The notes under the pieces: model-generated
The model's database searches: none
What the model was told of the DNA's origin: nothing
What the model saw: only the letters and a program-made list of their open reading frames with translations
Origin: Caenibius tardaugens NBRC 16725
GTDB lineage: Bacteria; Pseudomonadota; Alphaproteobacteria; Sphingomonadales; Sphingomonadaceae
Length of the DNA: 64,000 bases
Assembly (NCBI RefSeq): GCF_003860345.1
Contig: NZ_CP034179.1
Span: 248,001 to 312,000 of the forward strand
Direction of reading: 5' to 3'
Made by a program: the position numbers and the translations under genes
Shown: positions 45,142-54,888 of the stretch, piece after piece
Position numbering within the stretch: position 1 is the first letter of the stretch
Layout of the letters: each line of letters opens with the position of its first letter

Positions 45142-45989
45142 GCAGCTGGCTGACCCGAATCCGCAAATCCATCCCGTTTGGCCGCAAACGGGAAACCGCT
45201 GACAATCTGTGGGTCAAATGCCCCAATTGCAGCGAAATGCTGTTCGCCAAGGATTACGAGGAAAACCTCTTCGTCTGCCCGCGTTGCGAACATCATGGCC
45301 GGATCGGCGCGGATACCCGTCTCGATCAAATTCTCGACCCCGGTTTCCAGCTTCTGATCGAGCCGCAGGTGGTGGAAGACCCCCTGAAGTTTCGCGACAG
45401 CAAGAAGTACGCCGACCGGATCAAGGCCGCCCGCGCCAAGAGCCCGCATGACGATGCGTTTCAGGTCGCCGTGGGCGCGATCGAAGGGCACAAGGCCGTT
45501 GTCGGCGTGCAGGACTTCACCTTCATGGGCGGATCGATGGGCATGGCCGTTGGTCAGGCTTTCGTAAACGGGGCGCAGCGCGCGCTTGACGAAGGGTGTG
45601 CCTATATCGTGTTCACCGCAGCCGGTGGCGCGCGTATGCAGGAAGGCATTCTCAGCCTGATGCAGATGCCCAAGGCCACTGTCATGACCCGCCGCCTGAA
45701 AGAGGCAGGCCTGCCCTATATCGTGGTGCTGACCGATCCGACCACCGGCGGTGTCACCGCCAGCTACGCCATGCTGGGCGATATCCATATCGCCGAACCG
45801 GGCGCATTGATCGGTTTCGCCGGGCAGCGTGTGATTCAGGATACGATCCGCGAAAGCCTGCCCGACGGGTTCCAGCGCGCGGAATACCTTCAGAAGCACG
45901 GCATGGTCGATATGGTGGTGGACCGCCACACGCTGCGCGCCACGCTGGCCCGTCTGCTCGACTATCTTCAGCCGGCCAAAGCGGCCTGA
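45138..45989 (+). CDS. accD: acetyl-CoA carboxylase carboxyltransferase subunit beta
   Basis: Carboxyltransferase half-subunit making malonyl-CoA. 283 residues with the N-terminal zinc ribbon Cys28, Cys31, Cys47 and Cys50 (CPNC, CPRC) and carboxyltransferase motifs [24 protein letters not shown] and [17 protein letters not shown]. trpBA-accD-folC is a widespread gene order. Confidence 0.97.
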   Translation: MSSWLTRIRKSIPFGRKRETADNLWVKCPNCSEMLFAKDYEENLFVCPRCEHHGRIGADTRLDQILDPGFQLLIEPQVVEDPLKFRDSKKYADRIKAARAKSPHDDAFQVAVGAIEGHKAVVGVQDFTFMGGSMGMAVGQAFVNGAQRALDEGCAYIVFTAAGGARMQEGILSLMQMPKATVMTRRLKEAGLPYIVVLTDPTTGGVTASYAMLGDIHIAEPGALIGFAGQRVIQDTIRESLPDGFQRAEYLQKHGMVDMVVDRHTLRATLARLLDYLQPAKAA

Positions 45990-46004
45990 CTGCCGAGAGT
46001 CGCC

Positions 46005-47353
46005 ATGAGGGATTTCGCCACGTCCGATGATCCCGCCGTACAGGCGCAACTGGATCGTCTGGCGCGCCTGTCCCTCCCGCAGGGGCGATACGGGCTGGAA
46101 ACGATCAAGGCGATGCTGGCCCGGCTCGGCAATCCGCAGGAATTGCTGCCGCCCACATTCCATGTCGCGGGCACCAACGGCAAGGGTTCGACCTGCACGT
46201 TCCTGCGCTTCATGATGGAAGAGCAGGGGCTGGTCGTCCATTCGGCGACCAAGCCGCATCTGGTGCGCTACAACGAACGCATTCGGGTGGCGGGCAAGCT
46301 GATCGACGATGGCTTGCTGGCCGATCTGTTGGGTGAAGTGCTCGACAAATGTGAGGATCTCGCCCCCAGCTTTTTCGAGGTGACGACCGCCGCCACCTTC
46401 CTCGCCTTCGCGCATATCGAAGCCGATGCCTGCGTGATCGAAGTGGGGCTTGGCGGGCGTTTCGATGCCACCAATGTGCTGGTCCACCCTTCGGCCTGCG
46501 GCATCGCTTCGCTGGGCATCGATCACGAAGCCTTCCTGCTGCGCGAAGACCCGGGTGCGCCTGATCACCCACTGGCGCGGATTGCCTTCGAAAAAGCCGC
46601 CATCGCCCGCAAGGGCGTGCCGCTGGTGACGCAAGCCTACCCCCCGAAGCCACCGCGCAGGTGGTGCGGATCGCAAAGCAGGCCGGGGCCTCAGTCGCGA
46701 TGCGCGGACAGGAATGGGTCGCACAGGCAACCGACAAGGTGATCGCCTATCGCGATGCGGCGGGATCGCTCACCCTGCCACTGCCGCGCCTGCCCGGCTT
46801 GCATCAGACAGACAACGCCGCACTGGCCGTGGCCATGCTCCGCCACCAGAGGGATATCGCTGTGGCCAGCGATGCCATGGCGCGCGGCCTGATTGCCGCG
46901 CATTGGCCCGCCCGTTTGCAGGAACTGGGCCCCGGACCGCTGACCGCGATCATCCCCGGTACCGAATGCATTCTCGATGGCGGGCACAATCCCGATGCCG
47001 CCCGGGTCATCGCCGCAGAGCTGGCCAATCGCCCGGTGCTCAATGTCGTGGTCGGCATGCTCGCCAATCGCGGGATCGAGGATTTCCTCGCCCCGCTCGC
47101 GCCGCATATCGACCGGTTGTGGGCGATTCCCATTCCCGGGCATGATCACCATGCACCCGAAACGATCTGTCAGGCCGCCCGCGCGCTGGGTATCGGCACG
47201 GTGATCCCTGCCGATGATGTGCGCAAGGCGCTCGAATCGGTTTCCGCCACGCTCGCCCGCGACAGCGATGATCGCCCGCAGACCGTGCTCATCACCGGTT
47301 CGCTCTATCTCGCGGGCAAGGTTCTCGCGCTCAACGGCGAAATACCGGAATAG
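46005..47353 (+). pseudogene. folC: bifunctional folylpolyglutamate/dihydrofolate synthase, single-base frameshift
   Basis: Adds glutamate to dihydropteroate and to folates. The 5' part (from 46005) carries the ATP loop HVAGTNGKGST (53-63), ATKPHLVRYNERI and VIEVGLGGRFDATNVL. The frame is lost at a run of six C (46640-46645): after VTQAYPP the other frame continues EATAQVVRIAKQAG and on through ILDGGHNPDAA and VLITGSLYLAGKVLALNG to the stop at 47353. One extra C would restore one frame of about 450 residues, the normal size. Since this function is usually essential, an error in the sequence is more likely than a dead gene. It lies 15 bp after accD. Confidence 0.88.
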
Positions 47354-47377
47354 GCCGCAAGTAGCCGCGAAGGCCGC

Positions 47378-49087
47378 TCAGGCATTGGCGAGCGCCGCCG
47401 CATCCAGCCCGGCATTCTTGCCCAGCCGCCTGATGCGCCACCATTCCAGCAGGCACAGGATCACCGCGATAAAGCCGATCGCCGTGGTCAGCATGAAGAC
47501 ATCGTAATACCCGCGCGTCTCGATCATCTTGCCCAATGCCCCACGCCCGAGCGTGCCGACCAGAAACGTCAGCGACGACAGCAGGGCATATTGGACCGCG
47601 CTGTATTTCTTGGAGGTGATGGACGAAAGGTAGGCGACCAGCGCCGCACCGGCGATCCCGCCCGCCACGTTTTCGCCCGCAATCGCGAACATCAGCTTGG
47701 CCAGCCGTTCATCGCCGCCCAGATGTTCCACCAGCCAGGTAAAACCGATCACTTTCGAACCGGCAGCCATAACCGCCCCGCCCACAGACAAATCGGCGTA
47801 AAGCAGATTGGTCAGGGCCGCAGTCAGTGCACCAAGGGTCATCACCGCCATGCGCCCGACATAAGTGAACAGCACCCCGCCCAGGGCGATCCCCAGCATC
47901 AGTGCGCCCACGCCGAAGAACTTGGAAGCGATGGCCACTTCTTCCTTCGAATAGGCCAGTTCGCCCAGATAGAACGGATAGGCAAAGGTGCCCCAGATCG
48001 TATCCGTAATGCGATAGGACAGCACCAGACCGAGAACGAGAATGGTGGCCCAACCCAACCGCCCGACAATATCCGTCAAAGGCAGGATCAGGGCGCGGTA
48101 TCCATGATCGAGCACCGTATCGCGCCGCCGCAGCGAAGGCGCCGCCGTGTGCAGCACATGATTGCCCCGCGCTTTCTGCCGCACCAGCCATGCCGCGATA
48201 ATCGCCGGGACCACCACGGTGGCAATGACGATCAACGGCCCCTGCTGGGCCACGAAGGCCACCGAATCCGGGCGGGCTTCCGGGTCACTGCCGAGCGAGC
48301 GCACCATGAAGACGCCCACTGTGATCAGCGCCCACAGCCACAAGGCACCCACAACCGCCAAGGCAATCGCACGCACGCGCGGTTCGAGTTCGCCGGGCGC
48401 GCGCAATTCGGCCAGCCCGGCTGCATCTGCAGCAACCGTGGCGGCGCTTTGCTGGCCTTCGGGCGCGAACAGGCTGGCGATGCCGACCAGCAGCATCAGC
48501 CCACCCATGATCCCGTACACGGTTGGCCAGCCCAGCCCTTCCGCCAGAAACAGCGCCAGTGCACCGCCCACCAGCACGGCCGAGCGGTACCCCAACTGGT
48601 ACACGGTGGAGAGCATGTCGATCGTGGCGACTTCATCGGCCACGTCCACGCGCCAGGCATCGACGACCACATCCTGCGTGGCAGAGGCAAAGGCACCGAT
48701 CCCGGCGAGCAACGAAAACCACCCGATCGCGCCCACCGGATCGAGCGTGGAGAGCACGATCAGGATGCCGCCGAGCAGGAACTGCGCGGTCACGATCCAC
48801 TGCTTGCGATGGCCCAGTCGCCGCATAACCGGCAGATTGATCCGGTCGAGCAAGGGCGACCACAGGAACTTGAACGAATAGGCCAGCCCGATCAGCGAGA
48901 ACACGCCCATCGTTTCCAGATCGACCTTCGCATCCGAAAGCCACGCATAGAGCGTGCCCAGCAACAGCGCATAAGGCAGCGCGCTGGCGAAACCGAACAG
49001 GGCCATGAACCCGGTCTTTCGGTTACCCAGCGAGGCCAGAACCCTGCGCCAACCCGGTTTGCCGGTGATTTCGGCTGCTTCGCCCAT
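47378..49087 (-). CDS. ampG: AmpG-family muropeptide permease
   Basis: MFS importer of GlcNAc-1,6-anhydroMurNAc peptides for cell-wall recycling. 569 residues, about 14 hydrophobic segments, with FGFASALPYALLLGTLYAWL, SFKFLWSPLLDRI and SATQDVVVDAWRVD, the strong AmpG signatures, and WGTFAYPFYLGELAYSKEEVA. Together with ldcA and the mpl-like gene at 3-5 kb it completes much of the recycling route. Convergent with folC, with only 24 bp between. Confidence 0.92.
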   Translation of the reverse strand: MGEAAEITGKPGWRRVLASLGNRKTGFMALFGFASALPYALLLGTLYAWLSDAKVDLETMGVFSLIGLAYSFKFLWSPLLDRINLPVMRRLGHRKQWIVTAQFLLGGILIVLSTLDPVGAIGWFSLLAGIGAFASATQDVVVDAWRVDVADEVATIDMLSTVYQLGYRSAVLVGGALALFLAEGLGWPTVYGIMGGLMLLVGIASLFAPEGQQSAATVAADAAGLAELRAPGELEPRVRAIALAVVGALWLWALITVGVFMVRSLGSDPEARPDSVAFVAQQGPLIVIATVVVPAIIAAWLVRQKARGNHVLHTAAPSLRRRDTVLDHGYRALILPLTDIVGRLGWATILVLGLVLSYRITDTIWGTFAYPFYLGELAYSKEEVAIASKFFGVGALMLGIALGGVLFTYVGRMAVMTLGALTAALTNLLYADLSVGGAVMAAGSKVIGFTWLVEHLGGDERLAKLMFAIAGENVAGGIAGAALVAYLSSITSKKYSAVQYALLSSLTFLVGTLGRGALGKMIETRGYYDVFMLTTAIGFIAVILCLLEWWRIRRLGKNAGLDAAALANA

Positions 49088-49208
49088 CCCTCACTCCAAT
49101 TGATCACGCGAATGGATGCGAACCTAGCGTCGAATTCTCACTTGGAAAGGCGGCAGAAACATCCTGTCCCCGCTTTCCCACCGCAGAGCGGAACGCTAAG
49201 GGCGGTTT

Positions 49209-50054
49209 ATGGCCGACAAACACTCCAGAGGCGCACCGCGCCCGTCCCGCAAGGGCAGCCCACGCGCCGCACCGCGCCCCACCCCCGCAGCGGGCGACAC
49301 GGCCCCGCGCGAGGGGGAACGGATTGCCAAATTGCTCGCCCGCGCTGGGATCGCGAGCCGGCGTGAAGTGGAACGCATGATCGGCGAAGGGCGCATCGCA
49401 CTGGATGGCAAGGTGCTGGAGACTCCGGCCACAATCCTGCCCAATCTCAAGGGCGTGACCGTGGATGGCAATCCTGTCGCACGGGCCGAAGCCGCACGGC
49501 TGTTCTGTTTTCACAAGCCCGCAGGCCTGCTCACCGCCGAACGCGATCCCCGTGGCCGCCCGACGATCTACAACGCCCTGCGCAATGCCCTGCCCCCCGG
49601 CACGCCGCGCGTGATGCCGATCGGGCGGCTCGACTTCAACACCGAAGGCCTGCTGCTGCTGACCAACGACGGCGAACTCAAGCGCGCGATGGAACTGCCC
49701 TCCAGCGGCATTCCGCGCACCTACCGCGCCCGCGCCCATGGCGATATCAGCCAGCCACAGCTTGAAGACCTGATCGACGGGATCACGATCGAAGGCATCC
49801 ACTATGGCCCGATCGATGCCCATCTCGAACGGCGCACCGGGCGCAACCAGTGGATCGAAATGACGCTGACCGAAGGCAAGAACCGCGAGGTTCGCAGGGT
49901 TCTCGAACATCTCGGGCTCGAAGTGTCACGCCTGCTGCGCCTTGCCTATGGCCCCTTCGCACTAGGCGATCTGCCACGCGGCGCGGCGGCAGAAATCAAA
50001 CAGGTCGAAGTCGAACGCTTCCGCAAACAGCTCGCCCGCGAGAGCAAGGCATGA
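49209..50054 (+). CDS. rluB: RsuA/RluB-family pseudouridine synthase
   Basis: 281 residues: a basic low-complexity N-terminus (about 35 residues of Arg/Pro/Ala), an S4 RNA-binding domain (RIAKLLARAGIASRREVERMI), and the catalytic domain with Asp in GRLDFNTEGLLLLTNDGEL and EGKNREVRRVLEHLGL. Sequence type fits RluB (23S rRNA U2605), though RluE/RluF-like specificity cannot be excluded. Overlaps rsmD by 4 bp. Confidence 0.9.
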   Translation: MADKHSRGAPRPSRKGSPRAAPRPTPAAGDTAPREGERIAKLLARAGIASRREVERMIGEGRIALDGKVLETPATILPNLKGVTVDGNPVARAEAARLFCFHKPAGLLTAERDPRGRPTIYNALRNALPPGTPRVMPIGRLDFNTEGLLLLTNDGELKRAMELPSSGIPRTYRARAHGDISQPQLEDLIDGITIEGIHYGPIDAHLERRTGRNQWIEMTLTEGKNREVRRVLEHLGLEVSRLLRLAYGPFALGDLPRGAAAEIKQVEVERFRKQLARESKA

Positions 50055-50593
50055 GGATCATTGCCGGAGAATGGCGCGGACGGAACCTCAAGGCGCCCGA
50101 GGGTGACACAACCCGCCCCACCGCCGACCGTACCCGCGAAACCCTGTTTTCCATGCTGACCAGCCGTATCGGCAGTTTCGAAGGACTGCTGGTCGCGGAT
50201 CTGTTCGCCGGGTCCGGCGCACTGGGGCTGGAAGCCCTTTCGCGTGGTGCGGCCGAAGCGATCTTCGTGGAGCAGGACGCCGCCGCCTTGCGCGCTCTAC
50301 GTGCCAATATCGCCAATCTGCGCGCGCAGGATCGCTGCGATGTGCGGGCGACATCGGTTCTCGCGCTTGGCCCGGCCAAACGCGCACCCGATCTGCTGTT
50401 GCTCGATCCACCTTATAACAGCGGCGCGGGCGCCGTGGCGCTGGACAAGCTCCGCCGCCATGGGTGGATCGCGCCCGGCGCATGGATCAGCGTGGAAACC
50501 GCACGCGGCGAAGTGGTCGACGTGAAAGGCTTTACTGTCGATGCCACGCGGGATTCGGGCAAGGCCCGGCTGCATCTGCTGCGGCCGGAATAA
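50051..50593 (+). CDS. rsmD: 16S rRNA (guanine-966-N2)-methyltransferase
   Basis: 180 residues: MRIIAGEWRGRNL start, TRPTADRTRETLF, SAM-binding VADLFAGSGALGLEALSRG and the catalytic DPPY at 119-122. Typical RsmD. Translationally coupled to the pseudouridine synthase, so two rRNA modification genes share one transcript. Confidence 0.94.
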   Translation: MRIIAGEWRGRNLKAPEGDTTRPTADRTRETLFSMLTSRIGSFEGLLVADLFAGSGALGLEALSRGAAEAIFVEQDAAALRALRANIANLRAQDRCDVRATSVLALGPAKRAPDLLLLDPPYNSGAGAVALDKLRRHGWIAPGAWISVETARGEVVDVKGFTVDATRDSGKARLHLLRPE

Positions 50594-50617
50594 TCACCCC
50601 GGGAATACCCGCGCCAA

Positions 50618-51910
50618 TCAGGGAATCAGCGGTTCCGCCTGCACCGGCACGATATCGCGGGTCGGGCGCGCCAGCATCAGCCCGGCGAATGTCAGCAACC
50701 CGGCAATGGTCAGGAACAGGCCGATCATGGCCACCCCGCCGGTCATGGCGATCCGCTGCGCCTCGACCGCGACCACGGCCCCACCGATAATCCCGCCCGC
50801 ATTGAAGGCCACCGATACGCCGGTGTAGCGCACGAAAGGCGGAAACAGAGTCGGCAACCACGCACCAAGCGGCCCATAGACCAGCCCCATGATGAACAGG
50901 CTGAGCGCCAGAGTCGCGAAGACCATGGCCAGCGATCCTTCGCCCAGCACCGGCCCGAACACCAGCCCCAGCAACGCGGTCGCCACGGCCCCGGTGCAGA
51001 GCACGAGGCGCGGACTGGTCTTGTCCGCCCAGATGGCTGCCACGACAATGCCGATGGCAAGGAAGGTGTTGGCGGCCAGTTGCACGCCCAGCACGATCTC
51101 GCGTTCCATGCCCCGTACGGTGGTGAGGTGGCCCAGCGCGAAAGCGGTCGAAAGATAGAAAATCGCGAAACAGGCGATCACACCCGCGCTGCCCGCCACG
51201 ACCGGGCCCCAATGGTTGCGCAGCAGGCGCCCCAGCGGCACCATGGGCGGCGCTTCCTTTTCCAGCGCTTCGCTGAACGCCGGGGTTTCCGTGATCTTCA
51301 GCCGCACCCACAGGCCAAGGCTGACCAGCACCGCGCTGAGCAGGAAGGGAATGCGCCAGCCCCAGCTGTTGAACGCCTCTTCCGGCAACCACAGGCCGAG
51401 CAGCAGGAACAGGCCATTGGCCGCGAGAAAGCCGACCGGTGCGCCCAGCTGCGGCGCGCTGCCGAAACGGGCTTCCCAGCCTTTCGGCGCATTTTCCACC
51501 GCCAGCAGGGCCGCCCCGCCCCATTCGCCGCCAAGACCGAACCCCTGGCCGAAACGCAGAACGCACAGCAGCGCCGGTGCGATCCAGCCGACCATCTGGT
51601 AGGTCGGCAGGAAGGCGATGAGCAAAGTGGAAATGCCCATCAGCAGCAGCGACGCCACCAGTGTCGATTTCCGGCCGATCCGATCACCAAAATGGCCGAA
51701 AGCAATGGCCCCGATCGGGCGCGCGATAAACGCCAGACCGAAACTCATCAGGCTGAGCAGCAATTGCGCGGATGCGCTTTCGGCCGGGAAGAACAAGGGT
51801 CCGAAGACCAGCGCCGCCGCCGTGGCGTAGACGTAGAAGTCATAGAATTCCACGGCAGTGCCGGAAAGAGCGGCAGCCAGGACGCGGCGATGTTGTACAA
51901 TCGGGTTCAT
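50618..51910 (-). CDS. MFS metabolite:H+ symporter (MHS family)
   Basis: 430 residues from the ATG at 51910 (MNPIVQHRRVLAAAL). Twelve hydrophobic segments and MHS-family motifs: GTAVEFYDFYVYATAAALVFGPLFF, FGHFGDRIGRKSTL and LRFGQGFGLGGEWGGAALLAVENAP. MHS members (ShiA, ProP, KgtP) import shikimate, betaines or organic acids; no neighbour reveals the substrate. Confidence 0.88.
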   Translation of the reverse strand: MNPIVQHRRVLAAALSGTAVEFYDFYVYATAAALVFGPLFFPAESASAQLLLSLMSFGLAFIARPIGAIAFGHFGDRIGRKSTLVASLLLMGISTLLIAFLPTYQMVGWIAPALLCVLRFGQGFGLGGEWGGAALLAVENAPKGWEARFGSAPQLGAPVGFLAANGLFLLLGLWLPEEAFNSWGWRIPFLLSAVLVSLGLWVRLKITETPAFSEALEKEAPPMVPLGRLLRNHWGPVVAGSAGVIACFAIFYLSTAFALGHLTTVRGMEREIVLGVQLAANTFLAIGIVVAAIWADKTSPRLVLCTGAVATALLGLVFGPVLGEGSLAMVFATLALSLFIMGLVYGPLGAWLPTLFPPFVRYTGVSVAFNAGGIIGGAVVAVEAQRIAMTGGVAMIGLFLTIAGLLTFAGLMLARPTRDIVPVQAEPLIP

Positions 51911-51955
51911 CGCGCGCTTGCTTGGACACAACGCGCGCCGCGTCAAGCAAGAACG

Positions 51956-51987
51956 AAAAGGACGCCGCCATGGCAGCGCCCTTTTTT
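51956..51987 (-). terminator. hairpin terminator after the Pro-rich protein gene
   Basis: On the minus strand AAAAAAGGGCGC...GCGTCCTTTT forms a stem with short T-run, about 30 bp past the stop of the preceding gene; the plus strand carries a T6 tail. Confidence 0.6.
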
Positions 51988-52015
51988 CGTCATCGCGGCG
52001 ATAATCGCCCCGTAA

Positions 52016-52378
52016 TTACTTGCCGCCGCGGTTGCGGCAACTGTCCTGCACCTTCTTTGTACAAACCGGATAGTCCTTGCTCATGGCTTCGGCCGGTGGC
52101 GGGGTCAACGCGCCCTTGTAAGGACCTGCGTGGTAACCCGGATCGGCGGGCATGGCCGGTGGCACCGGGTCCTGGGCAGTGGCCGGATCGGGCACGCCCT
52201 CCGTCGGCGCACCGGTTCCTTGCGGATTGGCCTGTTCCTGCACGACCTCAGGCGGTGCGGGTGGCGGCGGCATGGGCTCTTCCATCGGCGGGGGCGCGGA
52301 CATGTCCTGGGCATACAAGGCGGGGGTCAGCGCGCTGGCACCGAGCAAGGCTATCGCACCTATTGCCAACGTCTTCAT
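52016..52378 (-). CDS. secreted Pro-rich protein of unknown function
   Basis: 120 residues, signal peptide ending in ALYAQ (about residue 24), then a low-complexity Pro/Met/Glu stretch (PPPMEEPMPPPPAPPE) and a conserved-looking C-terminus (YPVCTKKVQDSCRNRGGK) with two Cys. A ribosome-binding site GAGGAGAT precedes the ATG. No family recognised. Confidence 0.72.
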   Translation of the reverse strand: MKTLAIGAIALLGASALTPALYAQDMSAPPPMEEPMPPPPAPPEVVQEQANPQGTGAPTEGVPDPATAQDPVPPAMPADPGYHAGPYKGALTPPPAEAMSKDYPVCTKKVQDSCRNRGGK

Positions 52379-52520
52379 GAGGTATCTCCTCGATATTCGT
52401 CCCGTCAGAAGGAACGGCTTTTCCGTCCAGCAGTTCCCCCCAAGCGCCTTTCCGTGCTTGAACAGCGACCAGATGTTCCCTAGTTGTTCGCTGGTGGATA
52501 CCCCTGAAAACGCCTTGAAT

Positions 52521-54806
52521 ATGCCCTCCCCGCCCGAGGGAGATGCGCCCTACCTCAACGGATTAAACGCGCCGCAGCGCGAAGCCGTGCTGACAACGGA
52601 AGGGCCGGTGCTGATGCTGGCCGGGGCGGGTACCGGCAAAACCGCGGCACTGACCACGCGGCTCGCCCATCTGGTGGCGACCCGGCGCGCCTGGCCGAGT
52701 GAAATCCTCTGCGTGACCTTCACCAACCGCGCCGCGCGCGAAATGCGCGAACGGGTGGGCCATCTCATCGGCCCCGCCGTGGAAGGCATGCCATGGTTGG
52801 GCACGTTCCATGCGATCTGCGCCAAGATGCTGCGTCGCCATGCAGAACTGGCCGGGCTGGAAAGCAATTACACGATTATCGACACCGACGATCAGTTACG
52901 CCTGCTCAAACAACTGATCAACGAACACGGGCTGGATGAAAAACGCTGGCCTGCCCGCCAGCTGGCCAACCTGATCGACCGGTGGAAGAATCGCGGGCTC
53001 AACCCGGGCGATCTCGATACGCTGGAAAACGAAGCCTATGCCGATGGCCGGGGGCAGCAGTTCTACACCCTCTATCAGGCACGGATGAAAGCGCTGAACG
53101 CCTGCGATTTCGGCGATCTGCTGCTGCATGTGCTGAACATCTTCCGCCAGCATCGCGATGTGCTGGAACTGTATCAGCAGCGCTTCAAATATATCATGGT
53201 GGACGAATATCAGGACACCAATGCCGTGCAGTATCTCTGGCTGCGCCTGCTGGCGCAGACCCGCAAGAATATCTGCGTGGTGGGCGATGATGACCAGTCG
53301 ATCTATTCCTGGCGCGGTGCGGAAGTCGCCAATATCCTGCGCTTCGAAAAGGATTTCCCCGGCGCGAAAGTGATCCGGCTGGAACAGAATTATCGTTCCA
53401 CGCCGGATATTCTCGGCGCGGCGTCCGGCCTCATCGGGGAAAACAGCCAGCGCCTCGGCAAGACGCTGTGGACCGAAACGTCGGGTGGCGACAAAGTGCG
53501 TGTCGTCGGCGTATGGGATGCCCCGGAAGAGGCGCGCCGCATCGGCGACGATATCGAACGGCTGGAACGCGAAGGGGCACCGCTGGACCGCGTGGCGATC
53601 CTTGTCCGCGCGCAATACCAGACCCGCGAATTCGAAGACCGGTTTATCCAGATCGGTCTGCCCTACAAGATCATCGGCGGGTTCCGTTTTTACGAACGCG
53701 CCGAAATCCGCGATGCGCTGGCCTATCTGCGGGTCATTGCCCAGCCGCAGGACGATCTCGCACTCGAACGGATCTACAACCAGCCCAAGCGGGGGCTTGG
53801 CGCCAAGGCGCTCGAAACCATGCACCGCAAGGCCCGCGAACGGGATGTACCGCTATTCGCCGGTATGGCCGCGCTGGCCGAAGGGGGCGAGCTCCCCGCA
53901 CGCGCGCGCAACACGCTGGCGGCACTGGTGGGCGATTTCGCACGCTGGCGCGAACAGGCCGAAACGCTCAGCCCGGCCGAACTGCTGCGCACTGTCCTGG
54001 AGGAAGCGGGCTATAACGCCATGCTGCAGGCCGAACGCACGCCCGAAAGCGCGGGCCGCCTGGAAAACCTCTCGGAACTTGCGCGGGCCATGGAAGACTA
54101 TCCCACGCTGGGCGATTTTCTCGAGCACGTCAGTCTGGTGATGGACAACGACGCCGCCAACGATGGCGAGAAGATCACGATCATGACCATTCATGCGGCG
54201 AAGGGTCTGGAATTCGACCACGTGTTTCTGCCGGGATGGGAAGACGGGGTTTTCCCATCGCAGCGCGCACTCGACGAAGGCGGCCTTGCCAGTCTGGAGG
54301 AAGAACGCCGGCTCGCCTATGTGGCCATCACCCGGGCGCGGCGGCGCTGCACGATCTTCCATGCAGCCAACCGGCGGATTTACGGCCAATGGACCAGTTC
54401 CATTCCCAGCCGCTTCATCGCCGAACTGCCCGATGCCCACACCGATCAGGAGACCACGCTCAGCGGGGGGGCCTCGCTATGGCGCGCGAACTGGTCGGAA
54501 CGGGACGATCCTTTCGCCCATGTCGCGCGCGAACACCCGGATCGCGCGCAGAATCGTGGCCCCGGCTGGCAGCGCGCGGCAAAGGCGCCGTTCGATCCCG
54601 CACCGAAACGGGTGAAGGAATCGACCCGCAGCGCCGCCAGCTTCGCCGCCAAACCCCGCAACGATCTCGCGCTGGGTGACCGCGTGTTTCACGACAAGTT
54701 CGGGTATGGCGAAGTGGTCGGACAGGAAGGCAACAAACTGGAAGTCGAATTCGAGAACGCCGGACGCAAACGCGTGCTCGACAATTTCGTCACGCGTTCA
54801 GAGTAG
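52521..54806 (+). CDS. uvrD: UvrD/PcrA-type ATP-dependent DNA helicase
   Basis: Superfamily 1A 3'-5' helicase of repair and replication. From the ATG at 52521 it has 761 residues; ATG at 52473 and GTG at 52494 are possible earlier starts, and none has a clear Shine-Dalgarno site. Motifs in order: Q-motif LNAPQREAV, Walker A AGAGTGKT (34-41), Walker B VDEYQDTN, GDDDQSIYSWRGA (motif III), EQNYRS (IV), TIHAAKGLEFDHVFLPGWEDGVFP (V) and VAITRARRR (VI). The C-terminus has the UvrD/PcrA tudor-like domain (GDRVFHDKFGYGEVVG) that binds RNA polymerase. Slightly closer to PcrA in plan; the name is by family. Confidence 0.94.
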   Translation: MPSPPEGDAPYLNGLNAPQREAVLTTEGPVLMLAGAGTGKTAALTTRLAHLVATRRAWPSEILCVTFTNRAAREMRERVGHLIGPAVEGMPWLGTFHAICAKMLRRHAELAGLESNYTIIDTDDQLRLLKQLINEHGLDEKRWPARQLANLIDRWKNRGLNPGDLDTLENEAYADGRGQQFYTLYQARMKALNACDFGDLLLHVLNIFRQHRDVLELYQQRFKYIMVDEYQDTNAVQYLWLRLLAQTRKNICVVGDDDQSIYSWRGAEVANILRFEKDFPGAKVIRLEQNYRSTPDILGAASGLIGENSQRLGKTLWTETSGGDKVRVVGVWDAPEEARRIGDDIERLEREGAPLDRVAILVRAQYQTREFEDRFIQIGLPYKIIGGFRFYERAEIRDALAYLRVIAQPQDDLALERIYNQPKRGLGAKALETMHRKARERDVPLFAGMAALAEGGELPARARNTLAALVGDFARWREQAETLSPAELLRTVLEEAGYNAMLQAERTPESAGRLENLSELARAMEDYPTLGDFLEHVSLVMDNDAANDGEKITIMTIHAAKGLEFDHVFLPGWEDGVFPSQRALDEGGLASLEEERRLAYVAITRARRRCTIFHAANRRIYGQWTSSIPSRFIAELPDAHTDQETTLSGGASLWRANWSERDDPFAHVAREHPDRAQNRGPGWQRAAKAPFDPAPKRVKESTRSAASFAAKPRNDLALGDRVFHDKFGYGEVVGQEGNKLEVEFENAGRKRVLDNFVTRSE

Positions 54807-54850
54807 CGATTGCCGATATCGCGAAGTCGGATCAATGGCGGCCCGTTTCA

Positions 54851-54872
54851 TGGCGAAGGGTGATCTTCGCCA
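54851..54872. terminator. hairpin between convergent uvrD and rhlE
   Basis: TGGCGAAG (54851-54858) and CTTCGCCA (54865-54872) form a perfect 8-bp stem with loop GGTGAT. It lies in the 82-bp gap between convergent genes; no T-run, so only a weak terminator candidate. Confidence 0.35.
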
Positions 54873-54888
54873 CGACATCACCCGCCCC

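Noticed and set aside
47591-49366. 591-codon open frame antisense to ampG
   Set aside because: Rich in Gln, His and Arg as expected for an antisense shadow; it also runs into rluB on the same strand in another frame.
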